DNA of 64,000 nt from Pseudoalteromonas sp. 0303 (GCF_013349995.1 NZ_JABVXF010000001.1:407524-471523), one strand, 5' to 3'; shown: positions 15,953 through 26,610, counted from the first letter of the stretch. Translations and numbers: made by a program. Notes: generated by a model from the letters alone, not told the origin.

Positions 15953-17452
15953 TTAAACATCTAGTAGTAAACGAGTCGGATCTTCAAGTAACTCTTTAAT
16001 TGTTACTAAGAAACCTACTGATTCTTTACCATCGATTTGGCGGTGATCATAAGATAACGCTAAGTACATCATTGGTAAGATTTCAACTTTACCATTTACA
16101 GCCATAGGACGCTCTTGGATTTTGTGCATACCTAAAATTGAAGACTGTGGTAAGTTGATGATTGGTGTAGATAGTAATGAACCGAAGACACCACCGTTAG
16201 TGATAGTGAAGTTACCACCTGTCATATCATCAAGTGATAATTTACCGTCACGACCTTTAAGCGCTAGCTCACGGATACCTTTTTCGATTTCAGCAACAGA
16301 TAGCTTGTCACAGTCTTTAAGAACTGGAGTAACAAGACCACGTGGTGTAGAAACCGCGATGCTGATGTCGAAGTAGTTGTGATAAACAATATCATCACCG
16401 TCGATAGACGCATTTACTTCAGGGAAACGCTTAAGTGCTTCAGTAACTGCTTTCACGTAGAAAGACATGAAGCCTAAACGGATACCGTGACGCTTTTCGA
16501 ATACTTCTTGGTACTGCTTACGAAGGTCCATGATTGGCTTCATGTTAACTTCGTTGAAAGTCGTTAACATTGCAGTTGAGTTTTTCGCTTCAAGAAGACG
16601 ATTAGCGATTGTTTTACGTAAACGAGTCATAGGAACACGTTTTTGTGTACGGTCACCCATAGGTGCTGCTGGCGCTGATGCTTCTGCTTTAGGCGCTGCT
16701 GCCGGTGCTTTTAAGAATGTATCAACATCTTCTTTAGTTACACGGCCATTTTTGCCAGTACCTTTAATTTTTGATGCATCAAGGCCTTTCTCAGCGATTA
16801 AACGACGAACTGACGGCGTTAACACGTCAGAGCTGTCATTTGATTCGCTTGCTGGTGCTGCTTCAGCTTTAGGAGCTGCTGCTGCCGGTGCTGCACCCGC
16901 TTTAACTGTACCAATTACTTGCTCACCAAGTACTGTTTCGCCTTCAGCGTGAATGTGCTCACCCATGATACCGTCTTCTTGAGCAACAACTTCAAGAACA
17001 ACTTTATCAGTTTCGATGTCAACAAGGTTTTGGTCGCGTGTTACCGCTTCACCTGGTTGAACGTGCCAAGTAGCAATAGTCGCGTCTGCGACTGATTCTG
17101 GAAGTACAGGTACTTTAATGTCCACTTCTTTACCTTCTGATGCTGGTGCTGATTGCGCCGCTGGCGCGTCTTCTGATTTAGCTGGTGCTGATTCGTCACT
17201 TGCTGGTGCAGCATCTGCATCACCAAGTAATGCAATTACTTGTTCGCCAAGTACCGTTGCACCTTCTTCTTGTGAAATTTCAGTGATTACACCGTCATTT
17301 GGTGCAACAACTTCTAAAACAACTTTATCTGTTTCGATATCTACTAAGTTTTGGTCGCGGCTTACTTTGTCGCCAACACTTACGTGCCATGTTGCAACAG
17401 TAGCATCAGCAACCGACTCAGGAAGTACAGGAACTTTAATTTCTGTGCTCAT
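15953..17452 (-). CDS. sucB: 2-oxoglutarate dehydrogenase E2 (dihydrolipoyl succinyltransferase) with two lipoyl domains
   Basis: Core of the 2-oxoglutarate dehydrogenase complex, transferring the succinyl group to CoA. It is 499 residues, about 95 longer than E. coli SucB (405), because it has two lipoyl domains instead of one: residues 3-77 (lipoyl-Lys43) and about 110-184 (Lys150), both with [13 protein letters not shown] around the lysine and nearly identical starts. Ala/Pro/Glu-rich linkers separate them from the peripheral-subunit-binding domain (about 210-248) and from each other. The catalytic domain (about 269-499) carries [11 protein letters not shown]. It starts 3 bp after the sucA stop, so the pair is coupled. 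Confidence 0.96.
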   Translation of the reverse strand: MSTEIKVPVLPESVADATVATWHVSVGDKVSRDQNLVDIETDKVVLEVVAPNDGVITEISQEEGATVLGEQVIALLGDADAAPASDESAPAKSEDAPAAQSAPASEGKEVDIKVPVLPESVADATIATWHVQPGEAVTRDQNLVDIETDKVVLEVVAQEDGIMGEHIHAEGETVLGEQVIGTVKAGAAPAAAAPKAEAAPASESNDSSDVLTPSVRRLIAEKGLDASKIKGTGKNGRVTKEDVDTFLKAPAAAPKAEASAPAAPMGDRTQKRVPMTRLRKTIANRLLEAKNSTAMLTTFNEVNMKPIMDLRKQYQEVFEKRHGIRLGFMSFYVKAVTEALKRFPEVNASIDGDDIVYHNYFDISIAVSTPRGLVTPVLKDCDKLSVAEIEKGIRELALKGRDGKLSLDDMTGGNFTITNGGVFGSLLSTPIINLPQSSILGMHKIQERPMAVNGKVEILPMMYLALSYDHRQIDGKESVGFLVTIKELLEDPTRLLLDV

Positions 17453-17455
17453 TGC

Positions 17456-20275
17456 TTATCCTTTCTTTTCAATAGTAAGCGCATCTGCAACGAGCGCTTG
17501 TTGTTCTTTATTATGCACTGACATGTAACCACACGCTGGTGATGCTGATGCTTTACGACCTGCGTAAGTTAATTTAGCACCGGCTGGGATTGCATCAACA
17601 AAGTGGTGTTGAGAACAATACCATGCACCTTGGTTTTGTGGCTCTTCTTGACACCAAACAAAATCTTTAACGTGTTGGTAACGCTGCATGATTGTATCCA
17701 TCTCAGCGTGTGGGAATGGATATAATTGTTCTACACGAACAATAGCAATGTTATTTAATTCTTGCTTACGACGCTCTTGTAGTAGCTCGTAGTAAACTTT
17801 ACCGCTACAGAATACAACGCGTTCTACTTTATCTGCAGCAATATCATCGATTTCATCGATCATATTGTGGAATACACCTTCAGATAACTCTTCAAGTGTA
17901 GATGTTGCCAACGGGTGACGAAGTAGCGACTTAGGCGTCATAACAATCAATGGACGACGAAGTGGACGTACTGATTGACGACGAAGCATTGCATAAACTT
18001 GCGCAGGTGTTGAAGGAACACATACTTGCATGTTGTGATCAGCACACAACTGTAAGAAACGCTCTAAACGTGCCGAGCTATGCTCAGGACCTTGACCTTC
18101 ATAACCGTGTGGAAGTAAACATGTAAGACCACATAAACGGCCCCACTTCTGCTCACCTGAACTTAAGAATTGGTCAAATACAACTTGTGCACCGTTAGCG
18201 AAGTCACCAAATTGTGCTTCCCACATTACAAGTGACGTAGGTTCAGCTGTTGCGTAACCATATTCAAATGCAAGTACCGCTTCTTCAGAAAGAACTGAGT
18301 CATACACTTCAAATGCACCTTGCTTTTCGCTGATATTTTGCAGCGGCAAGTATGTTGATGCATCTTTTTGGTTATGAACAACAGCATGACGGTGGAAGAA
18401 TGTACCACGGCCTGAATCTTGACCGGTTAAACGGATATCTGTACCTGCATCAACAAGGGTTGCATAAGCAAGTGTTTCAGCCATACCCCAGTCAAGTGGT
18501 TTTTCACCTGTCGCCATTAGCTTACGGTCGTCGTAGATTTTCTTAACGCGCGACTGTGCTTTGTGGCTTTCTGGGAAGCTTGCTACTTTTTCGCCAAGCT
18601 CTTTTAACTTCTCAACCGATACTGTTGCATCGTACTCAACATCCCAATCGTGACCAACAAACTTAGCCCAATCAGAAGAGTGCGATGTTTCTAGTTGAAT
18701 TTCTTCAACAACACAGTTGCCTTTGTCTAAACCGTTACGGTAATCATCAGCAAGTGCTTTTACTTCATTTTCTGAGAATGAACCTTCAGCAACTAATTGG
18801 TCTGCGTAAATTAGACGAGGTACTGGATGCTTTTTGATTTTTTGGTACATAAGTGGTTGAGTCGCGTTCGGCTCATCCGCTTCGTTATGACCATGACGGC
18901 GATAACATACTAAATCAATCACTACATCACGTTTAAACTGGTTTCTGAAATCAAGTGCGATTTGAGTAACAAATGCAACCGCTTCAGGATCGTCAGAATT
19001 AACGTGGAAAATTGGTGCCTGAACCATTTTCGCAATATCAGTACAGTATGGTGTAGAACGTACATCAGACTGTTTAGACGTTGTAAAACCAACTTGGTTA
19101 TTAACAACGATACGGATACTACCACCACAACTAAATGCATTAGTTTGCGATAAGTTAAATGTTTCTTGTACAACACCTTGACCTGCGATTGCAGAGTCAC
19201 CGTGAATAGTAATTGGTAATGCTTTAATACCTGACTTATCACCTAGACGGTCTAGACGAGCACGTACCGAACCCATAACCACTGGGTTAACGATTTCTAA
19301 GTGAGACGGGTTAAATGCAAGTGCCATGTGCACGTTGCCACCGTTAGTTGCAAAGTCAGATGAATAACCCATGTGATATTTAACATCACCTGAGCCTAAT
19401 GTGTCTTTGTGTTTACCAGCGAACTCATCGAATAATTCTGATGGGTTTTTACCTAAAACGTTCACTAGTACGTTCAAGCGACCGCGGTGAGCCATACCAA
19501 TAACAGCTTCTTTTTGTCCGCTTTCACCTGCACGATGAATTAGTTCTTTAAGCATTGGTACTAATGCGTCACCACCTTCAAGTGAGAAACGTTTTGCACC
19601 AGGGAACTTAGCCCCTAAATATTTTTCAAGGCCATCTGCAGCTGTTAACCCTTTAAGGATACGTAGCTTTTCTTCTTTAGAGAACGTTGGACGTGATTGC
19701 ACTGATTCTAAACGTTGTTGTAACCAACGCTTTTCTTCAGTTGAAGTGATGTGCATATACTCAGCACCAACCGACCCACAATAAGTCGTTTTGAGTGCTT
19801 GATATAGCTCACCTAATGGCATGGTTTCGCGACCGACAGCAAACGAACCCACATTGAATTCACGGTCAAAATCAGCTTCAGATAAATCGTGGTACTCTAA
19901 TTCTAGATCACGAACACGTTCGCGTTGCCAAATACCTAATGGATCTAGGTTGGCATTTTGGTGACCACGGAAACGGAAAGCATTAATAAGTTGTAGCACC
20001 TTGACCTGTTTAGGATCGCCAGAGCCACCCTCTGCTACCACTACTTCTCTATGCTTGTTTTTAGCAAGCTGTGCAAATTGTGAACGAACTTCTGAATGTT
20101 TAACGTCAACATCCACACCATCAACTTTTGGTAATTGTTCGAACACTTCTCGCCATTCTTCTGGCACAGAAGTCGCATCATCTAAGTACGCTTCATAAAG
20201 CTCTTCTACGTAAGCAACGTTACCGCCGTTTAAGTGAGAAGATTCTAGCCATGCCTTCATCACACCTTCGTGCAT
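17456..20275 (-). CDS. sucA: 2-oxoglutarate dehydrogenase E1 component
   Basis: Thiamine-diphosphate-dependent decarboxylase of the 2-oxoglutarate dehydrogenase complex. It is 939 residues (E. coli 933). The N-terminal segment MHEGVMKAWLESSHL aligns with MQNSALKAWLDSSYL of E. coli, which supports the first ATG rather than Met6. Conserved blocks include GMAHRGRLNVLVNVLGK, the ThDP-binding GDSAIAGQGVVQETFN, RRHGHNEADEP and the C-terminal transketolase-like VVFCSGKVYYEL. It pairs with sucB downstream. A hairpin separates it from sdhB upstream. Confidence 0.98.
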   Translation of the reverse strand: MHEGVMKAWLESSHLNGGNVAYVEELYEAYLDDATSVPEEWREVFEQLPKVDGVDVDVKHSEVRSQFAQLAKNKHREVVVAEGGSGDPKQVKVLQLINAFRFRGHQNANLDPLGIWQRERVRDLELEYHDLSEADFDREFNVGSFAVGRETMPLGELYQALKTTYCGSVGAEYMHITSTEEKRWLQQRLESVQSRPTFSKEEKLRILKGLTAADGLEKYLGAKFPGAKRFSLEGGDALVPMLKELIHRAGESGQKEAVIGMAHRGRLNVLVNVLGKNPSELFDEFAGKHKDTLGSGDVKYHMGYSSDFATNGGNVHMALAFNPSHLEIVNPVVMGSVRARLDRLGDKSGIKALPITIHGDSAIAGQGVVQETFNLSQTNAFSCGGSIRIVVNNQVGFTTSKQSDVRSTPYCTDIAKMVQAPIFHVNSDDPEAVAFVTQIALDFRNQFKRDVVIDLVCYRRHGHNEADEPNATQPLMYQKIKKHPVPRLIYADQLVAEGSFSENEVKALADDYRNGLDKGNCVVEEIQLETSHSSDWAKFVGHDWDVEYDATVSVEKLKELGEKVASFPESHKAQSRVKKIYDDRKLMATGEKPLDWGMAETLAYATLVDAGTDIRLTGQDSGRGTFFHRHAVVHNQKDASTYLPLQNISEKQGAFEVYDSVLSEEAVLAFEYGYATAEPTSLVMWEAQFGDFANGAQVVFDQFLSSGEQKWGRLCGLTCLLPHGYEGQGPEHSSARLERFLQLCADHNMQVCVPSTPAQVYAMLRRQSVRPLRRPLIVMTPKSLLRHPLATSTLEELSEGVFHNMIDEIDDIAADKVERVVFCSGKVYYELLQERRKQELNNIAIVRVEQLYPFPHAEMDTIMQRYQHVKDFVWCQEEPQNQGAWYCSQHHFVDAIPAGAKLTYAGRKASASPACGYMSVHNKEQQALVADALTIEKKG

Positions 20276-20315
20276 TTATAAGCCCTTTTCTTTAGCGCAG
20301 AAATTAATTGTTGTA

Positions 20316-20346
20316 AAAACAAGGTGGTTAATCACTTAACCACCTT
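20316..20346 (-). terminator. Hairpin between sdhB and sucA
   Basis: A perfect 11-bp stem AAGGTGGTTAA / TTAACCACCTT (20321-20331 and 20336-20346) with a 4-base loop. On the minus strand it is followed by GTTTTTAC. It is a plausible factor-independent terminator or attenuator between the sdh and suc genes. Confidence 0.65.
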
Positions 20347-20359
20347 ACATATTCAAGCT

Positions 20360-21076
20360 TTAAACAGCGCGGTTTAAAAGCATTGATTTGATTTGTCCAA
20401 TTGCTTTGGTCGGGTTAAGACCTTTTGGACACACGCTAACACAGTTCATGATACTGTGACAACGGAACACGCTGAACGCATCGTCAAGGTCAGCAAGACG
20501 CTCTTCAGTAGCTGTATCGCGGCTATCAGCCAAGAAACGATACGCATGAAGAAGACCCGCAGGACCGATGAACTTGTCTGGATTCCACCAGAACGAAGGA
20601 CACGATGTTGAACAACATGCACATAAGATACACTCATATAAGCCATCTAACTTATCACGTTCTTCGATTGACTGAAGACGCTCACCCGCCGCAGGCGTGT
20701 CGTTGATTAGGTAAGGCTTAACTTTTTCGTATTGAGTGTAGAACTGACTCATGTCAATAACAAGGTCACGTACCACAGGTAAACCTGGTAAAGGACGAAT
20801 TACGATTTTACCTTTGCCACCTTTTAGTAGCGTTGATAAAGGAGTAATACACGCTAAACCGTTTTTACCATTCATGTTGATACCGTCTGAACCACACACA
20901 CCTTCACGGCATGAACGACGGAATGATAATGTTGGATCTTGCTCTTTTAATTGCATAAGCGCATCCAATACCATCATATCTTGGCCTTCTTGCGTTTCTA
21001 GCGAGAAGTCCTGCATACGTGGTGCATTATCAACATCTGGATTGTAACGATAAACCGAAAATTGTACTTGTGCCAT
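20360..21076 (-). CDS. sdhB: Succinate dehydrogenase iron-sulfur subunit
   Basis: Carries electrons from the SdhA flavin to the quinone site through 2Fe-2S, 4Fe-4S and 3Fe-4S clusters. From this start it has 238 residues, the E. coli length. The ferredoxin-type cysteines are in SCREGVCGSDGINMNGKNGLAC; the second set is CILCACCSTSCPS and the third CHSIMNCVSVCPK. A longer frame reaching 21121 would overlap sdhA by 35 bp. The ATG at 21076 has an AGGAGCGAGACG ribosome-binding site and starts MAQVQFSVYRYNPD, so it is preferred. Confidence 0.97.
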   Translation of the reverse strand: MAQVQFSVYRYNPDVDNAPRMQDFSLETQEGQDMMVLDALMQLKEQDPTLSFRRSCREGVCGSDGINMNGKNGLACITPLSTLLKGGKGKIVIRPLPGLPVVRDLVIDMSQFYTQYEKVKPYLINDTPAAGERLQSIEERDKLDGLYECILCACCSTSCPSFWWNPDKFIGPAGLLHAYRFLADSRDTATEERLADLDDAFSVFRCHSIMNCVSVCPKGLNPTKAIGQIKSMLLNRAV

Positions 21077-21086
21077 CGTCTCGCTC

Positions 21087-22859
21087 CTAGTATGTACGTG
21101 CTTTAGGTGGGAAAGCTTCACGCAGTTTCGGCGCGTAGTTTACTTCACGTTTTGTCATTTCATCTGTAACTGGGTTATAGATAGAGTGACATAGCCAGTT
21201 ATCGTCATCACGATCTGGGAAGTCAAAACGAGAGTGTGCACCACGGCTTTCTGTACGGAAGTTTGCAGCTACTGCTGTTGAGTATGCTGTTTCCATCAAG
21301 TTATCAAGCTCTAGACATTCGATACGTGCAGTGTTGAACTCAGTCGACTTGTCGTCAAGACGAGCGTACTGAAGACGTTCACGAATTTCTTTAAGCTCTT
21401 TAAGACCTGTTGCCATTGCATCACCTTCACGGAATACCGAGAAGTTAAGTTGCATACACATTTGTAGGTCTTTCTTGATTTGTACTGGGTCTTCACCTTG
21501 GCCAGCTTTAGAGTTTTCCCAACGGTTAAAGCGTGCAAGTGATGCTTCAAGATCTGAATCAGACGCATCTTTACCTGCTTCAACACCGTTAAGGTACTTA
21601 CCTAAGAAGTTACCAGCTGCGCGGCCGAATACAACTAAGTCAAGTAGTGAGTTACCACCTAGGCGGTTAGCACCGTGTACAGATACACATGCAATCTCAC
21701 CAACAGCGAATAAACCTTCAACTACTTTCTCTTGGCCGTTTGCATCAATTTGTAATGCTTGACCATTTACGTTAGTTGGAACACCACCCATCATGTAGTG
21801 ACATGTTGGGATAACTGGAATTGGTTCTTTAGCTGGATCAACGTGTGCGAATGTTTTCGCAAGGTCACATACGCCTGGAAGACGTAAGTTAAGTGTTTCT
21901 TCACCTAAGTGGTCAAGCTTAAGCTTGATGTGAGGACCGTAAGGACCATCGCAACCACGACCTTCACGGATCTCAGTCATCATTGAACGAGCAACAACGT
22001 CACGAGACGCTAAGTCTTTTGCATTTGGTGCGTAACGTTCCATGAAGCGTTCGCCGTCTTTATTAAGAAGGTAACCACCTTCACCACGACAACCTTCAGT
22101 TACAAGTACACCGGCACCGGCGATACCTGTTGGGTGGAACTGCCACATTTCCATATCTTGCATTGCAACACCAGCACGTGTAGCCATACCAACACCGTCA
22201 CCAGTATTGATGTGTGCATTCGTTGTCGATGCGTAGATACGGCCTGCACCACCTGTTGCTAAAACAACAGCTTTTGATTTGAAGTAAACAACTTCGCCAG
22301 ACTCGATGTCGATTGCTGTACAACCAACAACGTGACCGTCGCTGTTTTTAACTAAATCTAGTGCGTACCACTCAGAGAATACGTTAGTTTTGTTTTTAAC
22401 GTTCTGTTGGTATAAACAGTGTAATAGCGCGTGACCAGTACGGTCAGCTGCTGCTGCAGTACGTGCAGCCTGTTCACCACCAAAGTTTTTCGACTGACCG
22501 CCGAAAGGACGTTGGTAAACACGGCCATTTTCAAAACGAGAAAATGGTAAACCCATGTTTTCTAATTCAGTAATAGCTTCTGGGCCTGTTTTACACATAT
22601 ATTCGATAGCGTCTTGGTCACCGATGAAATCGGAACCTTTAACAGTATCGTACATGTGCCATTCCCAGTTATCTTCATGTGAGTTACCCAGAGCAACCGT
22701 AATACCACCCTGTGCAGACACAGTGTGAGAACGTGTAGGGAAAACTTTTGAGATAAGTGCACAGGTTTTGCCTGATTCAGTGATAGCTAGTGCTGCGCGC
22801 ATACCCGCACCACCTGCACCAATCACTACAGCGTCAAATTCACGAACAGAATAATTCAC
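21087..22859 (-). CDS. sdhA: Succinate dehydrogenase flavoprotein subunit
   Basis: Oxidises succinate to fumarate; the FAD is covalently attached at His45 ([10 protein letters not shown]). It is 590 residues. The dinucleotide-binding motif [14 protein letters not shown] lies near residues 11-24, and the catalytic region includes [21 protein letters not shown] and the substrate-binding HYMMGG. It is membrane-anchored through SdhC/SdhD. Tight spacing to sdhD (0 bp) and sdhB (10 bp) indicates a single operon. Confidence 0.98.
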   Translation of the reverse strand: MNYSVREFDAVVIGAGGAGMRAALAITESGKTCALISKVFPTRSHTVSAQGGITVALGNSHEDNWEWHMYDTVKGSDFIGDQDAIEYMCKTGPEAITELENMGLPFSRFENGRVYQRPFGGQSKNFGGEQAARTAAAADRTGHALLHCLYQQNVKNKTNVFSEWYALDLVKNSDGHVVGCTAIDIESGEVVYFKSKAVVLATGGAGRIYASTTNAHINTGDGVGMATRAGVAMQDMEMWQFHPTGIAGAGVLVTEGCRGEGGYLLNKDGERFMERYAPNAKDLASRDVVARSMMTEIREGRGCDGPYGPHIKLKLDHLGEETLNLRLPGVCDLAKTFAHVDPAKEPIPVIPTCHYMMGGVPTNVNGQALQIDANGQEKVVEGLFAVGEIACVSVHGANRLGGNSLLDLVVFGRAAGNFLGKYLNGVEAGKDASDSDLEASLARFNRWENSKAGQGEDPVQIKKDLQMCMQLNFSVFREGDAMATGLKELKEIRERLQYARLDDKSTEFNTARIECLELDNLMETAYSTAVAANFRTESRGAHSRFDFPDRDDDNWLCHSIYNPVTDEMTKREVNYAPKLREAFPPKARTY

Positions 22860-23207
22860 TTAAACACCCCATAAAACGATTAGACCAATTGCTACGTAAG
22901 CAACAGCCATAAGGTTTAATACAAAGCCTAAAACAGCACGTAATTTAGCGCATTTAACATAGTCAGTAAGAACTTGCCAAAGGCCGATACGGGTGTGAAC
23001 CATAATGCAAACTAGGGTAATTAAGGTAAACCCTTTCATTGCTAGGTTAGAGAATAGGCCTTGCCAGGCTTCGAAAGTGACTTCTGGCGTACATAAAAAA
23101 TAGCCGATAATAAAAATCGCGTAAGCGCTGATTATTAATGCTGTTGCACGTAGTGATACGAAATCTTGTACACCATCACGTTTAAGAGTTGCTTGATTTA
23201 AAACCAT
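22860..23207 (-). CDS. sdhD: Succinate dehydrogenase membrane anchor subunit D
   Basis: Hydrophobic anchor with three predicted membrane helices (about residues 20-38, 55-77 and 88-113), contributing to the quinone and haem b site; MVHTRIGLWQVLTDYVK carries the conserved histidine region. From the ATG at 23207 it is 115 residues, as in E. coli, with AGGAG seven bases upstream. An in-frame GTG two codons earlier (23213) is poorly spaced. It overlaps sdhC by 10 bp. Confidence 0.94.
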   Translation of the reverse strand: MVLNQATLKRDGVQDFVSLRATALIISAYAIFIIGYFLCTPEVTFEAWQGLFSNLAMKGFTLITLVCIMVHTRIGLWQVLTDYVKCAKLRAVLGFVLNLMAVAYVAIGLIVLWGV

Positions 23208-23575
23208 ATCCACACTCCTGCTAGAATTGCAGCTACAACACCTAAAGCTAATGCAACTTTAGCGCTGAAGTTACCTGATTCAAGTTCTTCCCAGTGACCC
23301 ATGTCCATAATGATATGACGGATACCACCGATTAAGTGATACGCCAATACAGAAATGGTGCCCCATGCTATGAATTTGGCAATGAATCCGCTGAACAGAC
23401 CCTTGACGAATTCAAAACCTTCTGCAGAAGAAAGAGACTCAGACCAAGCCCAAATGACAAAAGTTAAAGCAAAAAATAATGCAACACCGGTGACGCGGTG
23501 AAAAATTGATGCTTTAGCCGTTGCCGGCATAGATATAGTTGTTAGATCTAGATTTACAGGTCTTTGCTTTTTCAC
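23198..23575 (-). CDS. sdhC: Succinate dehydrogenase cytochrome b556 subunit C
   Basis: First gene of sdhCDAB. 125 residues with three membrane helices; HRVTGVALFF and the haem-ligand context VLAYHLIGGIRHIIMD are the SdhC signatures. Translation appears to start at GTG (23575), giving VKKQRPVNLDL, which aligns to residues 5-15 of E. coli SdhC. No ATG, GTG or TTG occurs further upstream in frame. The ribosome-binding site is weak. Confidence 0.95.
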   Translation of the reverse strand: MKKQRPVNLDLTTISMPATAKASIFHRVTGVALFFALTFVIWAWSESLSSAEGFEFVKGLFSGFIAKFIAWGTISVLAYHLIGGIRHIIMDMGHWEELESGNFSAKVALALGVVAAILAGVWIWF

Positions 23576-23984
23576 AGTTACTTGCCCATCTTGCCCACTA
23601 AGGAGCTCATCTACTTGTTTTTCTAAAACCCATCAAAATGAATTTCGATGGAACTATCTAAGTAAACCGTGTTGATACACAAAAAGTTCACACTTATGCA
23701 AAACTCAAATGTAAAAATAAAGTTTACCTACAGACAATACGGTATAAAACCTTGGATAGTATATATAGCCAAAGGTCTTTTTACAATTCTTGTTTAGTAA
23801 GAGACGTTTGCGAATTAGCCAATAGTATAATATTTAATCCTGGCAGAATATTTATTATCCATTTGTGCATAATGTTTATAAAAATTGACTTTATACCCCT
23901 CTTTCACGTTAAAATGAAAAGAATGTGCTTAAACAGATTCAGAACATAACAATCAGAGTTGTTATCTTAATAGGAGATAAATAG
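23576..23984. promoter_or_regulatory. 409-bp divergent region between sdhC and gltA
   Basis: AT-rich spacer holding the divergent promoters of the sdh/suc block and gltA. A candidate gltA -35 TTGACT (23885-23890) is followed by TTAAAA/TAAAAT at 23909-23915 with an 18-19 bp spacer. The gltA ribosome-binding site is TAGGAG at about 23970-23975. Two weak inverted arms (GTAAA...TTTAC near 23710 and GTGT...ACAC near 23670) could be operators, but I cannot assign a regulator. A 65-codon open frame at 23752-23949 has no protein-like features and is not called. Confidence 0.5.
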
Positions 23985-25271
23985 ATGGCGGATAAGAAAG
24001 CCACGGTCCATATTGATGGTCTTGATCCAATCGAACTTCCAATTTACCAAGGCACTGCTGGCCAAGATGTAATCGACGTACGTACGTTAGGTTCACACGG
24101 TCACTTCACTTACGACCCAGGTTTCATGTCGACCGGTTCTTGTGAATCTTCAATCACTTACATCGATGGCGGCAAAGGTGTTTTATTACACCGTGGTTAC
24201 CCAATCGAGCAATTAGCTGATGAATCAAACTACATCGAGCTTTGCTACTTACTATTAAACGGCGAATTACCGACTAAAGAACAATACGAAGCTTTTGCTC
24301 AAGAAATCACGCACAACACAATGCTTGATACTAAAATCGCAAACTTCTTCCAAGGTTTCCGCTTTGACGCTCACCCAATGGCAATGCTGTGTGGTGTTGT
24401 AGGTGCTCTTTCTTCTTTCTACCACGAAGATTTAGACATCACTGACGCAACACAACGTAAAACAAGCGCAATCAAGCTAGTTGCTAAATTACCAACTATC
24501 GCTGCGATGGCTTACAAATACAATGTAGGTCAACCGTTTGTTTACCCGCGTAACGACTTAAGCTTCGCTGAAAACTTCTTACACATGATGTTCTCAGTAC
24601 CAGCTGAAGAATACAAAGTAAGCCCTGTTCTTGCTAAAGCAATGGACAAAATCTTCATGCTTCACGCTGACCACGAGCAAAACGCATCAACGTCAACTGT
24701 TCGTCTAGCTGGTTCTTCAGGTGCTAACCCTTACGCCTGTATCGCGGCTGGTATCGCATCTTTATGGGGCCCTGCGCACGGTGGTGCTAACGAAGCATGT
24801 CTTAACATGTTAGAAGAAATCGGCTCTGTTGACCGTATCGACGAGTACGTTGCTAAAGCAAAAGATAAGTCTGATCCTTTCCGTCTTATGGGCTTTGGTC
24901 ACCGTGTATACAAAAACTTCGACCCACGTGCGACAGTAATGCGTCAAACATGTCACGAAGTACTTGCTGAGCTAAACATTCAAGATCCACTTCTTGATAT
25001 CGCTATGAAGCTTGAGCAAATTGCACTTGAAGACCCATACTTCGTTGAGAAGAAACTTTACCCTAACGTAGATTTCTACTCAGGTATCATCTTAAAAGCA
25101 ATCGGTATTCCAACAAGCATGTTCACTGTAATCTTTGCAATGTCACGTACTGTTGGTTGGATCTCTCACTGGGATGAGATGCTTTCTCAACCTGGTCACA
25201 AGATCAGCCGTCCTCGTCAGTTATACACTGGTGAAACTTCACGCGATTACGTACCAACAGACAAGCGTTAA
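23985..25271 (+). CDS. gltA: Citrate synthase, type I hexameric
   Basis: Condenses oxaloacetate and acetyl-CoA to citrate, the entry step of the TCA cycle. It is 428 residues, typical of the NADH-regulated hexameric Gram-negative type. Catalytic residues are readable in [19 protein letters not shown] (first His), [10 protein letters not shown] (second His), [14 protein letters not shown], and the Asp region PNVDFYSGI. It is divergent from sdhC, matching the E. coli arrangement, and is followed by a strong terminator. Confidence 0.98.
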   Translation: MADKKATVHIDGLDPIELPIYQGTAGQDVIDVRTLGSHGHFTYDPGFMSTGSCESSITYIDGGKGVLLHRGYPIEQLADESNYIELCYLLLNGELPTKEQYEAFAQEITHNTMLDTKIANFFQGFRFDAHPMAMLCGVVGALSSFYHEDLDITDATQRKTSAIKLVAKLPTIAAMAYKYNVGQPFVYPRNDLSFAENFLHMMFSVPAEEYKVSPVLAKAMDKIFMLHADHEQNASTSTVRLAGSSGANPYACIAAGIASLWGPAHGGANEACLNMLEEIGSVDRIDEYVAKAKDKSDPFRLMGFGHRVYKNFDPRATVMRQTCHEVLAELNIQDPLLDIAMKLEQIALEDPYFVEKKLYPNVDFYSGIILKAIGIPTSMFTVIFAMSRTVGWISHWDEMLSQPGHKISRPRQLYTGETSRDYVPTDKR

Positions 25272-25286
25272 TACGAATTTGCGTTT

Positions 25287-25313
25287 AAAAAAGGCCGCTA
25301 TGCGGCCTTTTTT
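25287..25313 (+). terminator. Terminator after gltA
   Basis: A6 GGCCGC, loop TAT, GCGGCC T6: a 12-bp stem ending in a T run, 15 bp after the gltA stop. Confidence 0.92.
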
Positions 25314-25325
25314 GTTGCCCTGCAC

Positions 25326-25353
25326 TTGTCTATTTGTGCAAAGTAATTAAAAT
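25326..25353 (+). promoter_or_regulatory. Candidate promoter of csdAE
   Basis: TTGTCT (25326-25331), 16-bp spacer, TAAAAT (25348-25353), located after the gltA terminator and about 30 bp before the csdA start. The AAGG at about 25373-25376 serves as ribosome-binding site. Confidence 0.4.
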
Positions 25354-25382
25354 CGTCGCATTCTTGTAGCTTAAGGCCTTTC

Positions 25383-26597
25383 ATGTTCGATATCACAAAA
25401 ATACGTGCTGACTTTCCCATACTGAATGAAACAGTCAATGAGCAGCCTTTGGTGTATTTAGACTCAGCGGCTACCTCGCAAAAGCCACAGGCAGTTATTA
25501 ATACTCTTAGCCGTTTTTATACCCACGAGAACGCTAATGTGCACCGCGGCCGCCATACACTCAGTGAAAACGCGACACGCCAATATGAACATACCCGAAC
25601 GCTACTTGCAGATTATTTTTCTGTAAAAAATAATGAGATAGTGTGGACCAAAGGGGCAACCGAATCGATTAATTTAATCGCAAATGGTCTGGCTTCGAGG
25701 CTTAATCCTGGCGATAAAATCGCCCTATCTGCTATTGAACACCACGCCAACATCGTCCCTTGGCAACAGCTAGCTCAGCGTACCGGTGCAGAAGTCATTA
25801 TTTTGCCGATAGAAAATGATTTAACTATTAATAGCGTGCACTGTAGTGAATTTATCAAGCAACAAAACCCTAAAATAGTCGCTATTACCCATGCATCAAA
25901 TACCCTTGGGAATATCACTGATTTAGCGCCAATCATTAGCGCATGTAAAGCCATTAATGCTATTTCTGTTATTGATGGTGCGCAGGCAGCGATGCATTTA
26001 CGCCCTAATTTACAAGAAATTTCCTGTGATTTTTACGTATTTTCTGCCCATAAAATGCTCGGGCCGACAGGTTTAGGAGGCCTATATGGCCGATTTGAGC
26101 TGTTAAATTCGCTCGATGTGTATCAAACCGGTGGCGAAATGATCGAAACAGTGAACCTAACACACAGCACTTTTCGTGATGCGCCGGGTAAATTTGAAGC
26201 AGGAACACCGAATATTGCAGGTGTCATTGCCTTTAGTGAGGCAATAAATTATTTAATATCGTTAGATTTTCAGCAAATGCGTCAACATGAGCATACAGTT
26301 TTTGACTATGCGATAAAACAATTATCAGCTATTGATGGTATTAATATCTATTCAAACCAAACAGATAACATCGGTAACATTAGTTTTAATTATCGCGATG
26401 AACATCCGTTTGATTTAGCCACCCTACTTGATGGATTTGGCGTTGCCGTGCGTAGTGGCCATCATTGTACACAACCTATAATGAGCCATTTAGGTATACC
26501 TGGGACTGTACGAGCAAGTTTTGCGTTATATAACAATAAAGCTGATGTAGACGCCTTTATCAGTGCTGTTAAAAGTAGTATTGAGTTATTAGATTAA
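25383..26597 (+). CDS. csdA: Cysteine desulfurase, SufS/CsdA type
   Basis: PLP-dependent enzyme that takes sulfur from cysteine and passes it as persulfide to a partner protein. It is 404 residues. The PLP lysine lies in VFSAHKMLGPTGLGG, the histidine stacking on PLP in IEHHANIVPW, and the persulfide cysteine is Cys362 in RSGHHCTQP. The short active-site loop is group II (SufS/CsdA). The partner gene csdE follows after 13 bp and tcdA lies next to it, as in the E. coli csdA-csdE-tcdA cluster, so CsdA is a better name than SufS; no other suf genes are present. Confidence 0.92.
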   Translation: MFDITKIRADFPILNETVNEQPLVYLDSAATSQKPQAVINTLSRFYTHENANVHRGRHTLSENATRQYEHTRTLLADYFSVKNNEIVWTKGATESINLIANGLASRLNPGDKIALSAIEHHANIVPWQQLAQRTGAEVIILPIENDLTINSVHCSEFIKQQNPKIVAITHASNTLGNITDLAPIISACKAINAISVIDGAQAAMHLRPNLQEISCDFYVFSAHKMLGPTGLGGLYGRFELLNSLDVYQTGGEMIETVNLTHSTFRDAPGKFEAGTPNIAGVIAFSEAINYLISLDFQQMRQHEHTVFDYAIKQLSAIDGINIYSNQTDNIGNISFNYRDEHPFDLATLLDGFGVAVRSGHHCTQPIMSHLGIPGTVRASFALYNNKADVDAFISAVKSSIELLD

Positions 26598-26610
26598 TTT
26601 TGGATAAGTT

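Noticed and set aside
21077..21121. Longer SdhB start overlapping sdhA
   Set aside because: Adds 15 residues absent from SdhB and overlaps sdhA; the internal ATG has an excellent ribosome-binding site.
23752..23949. 65-codon open frame between sdhC and gltA
   Set aside because: No ribosome-binding site and no protein-like composition; it covers the divergent promoter region and contains the candidate gltA -35/-10.
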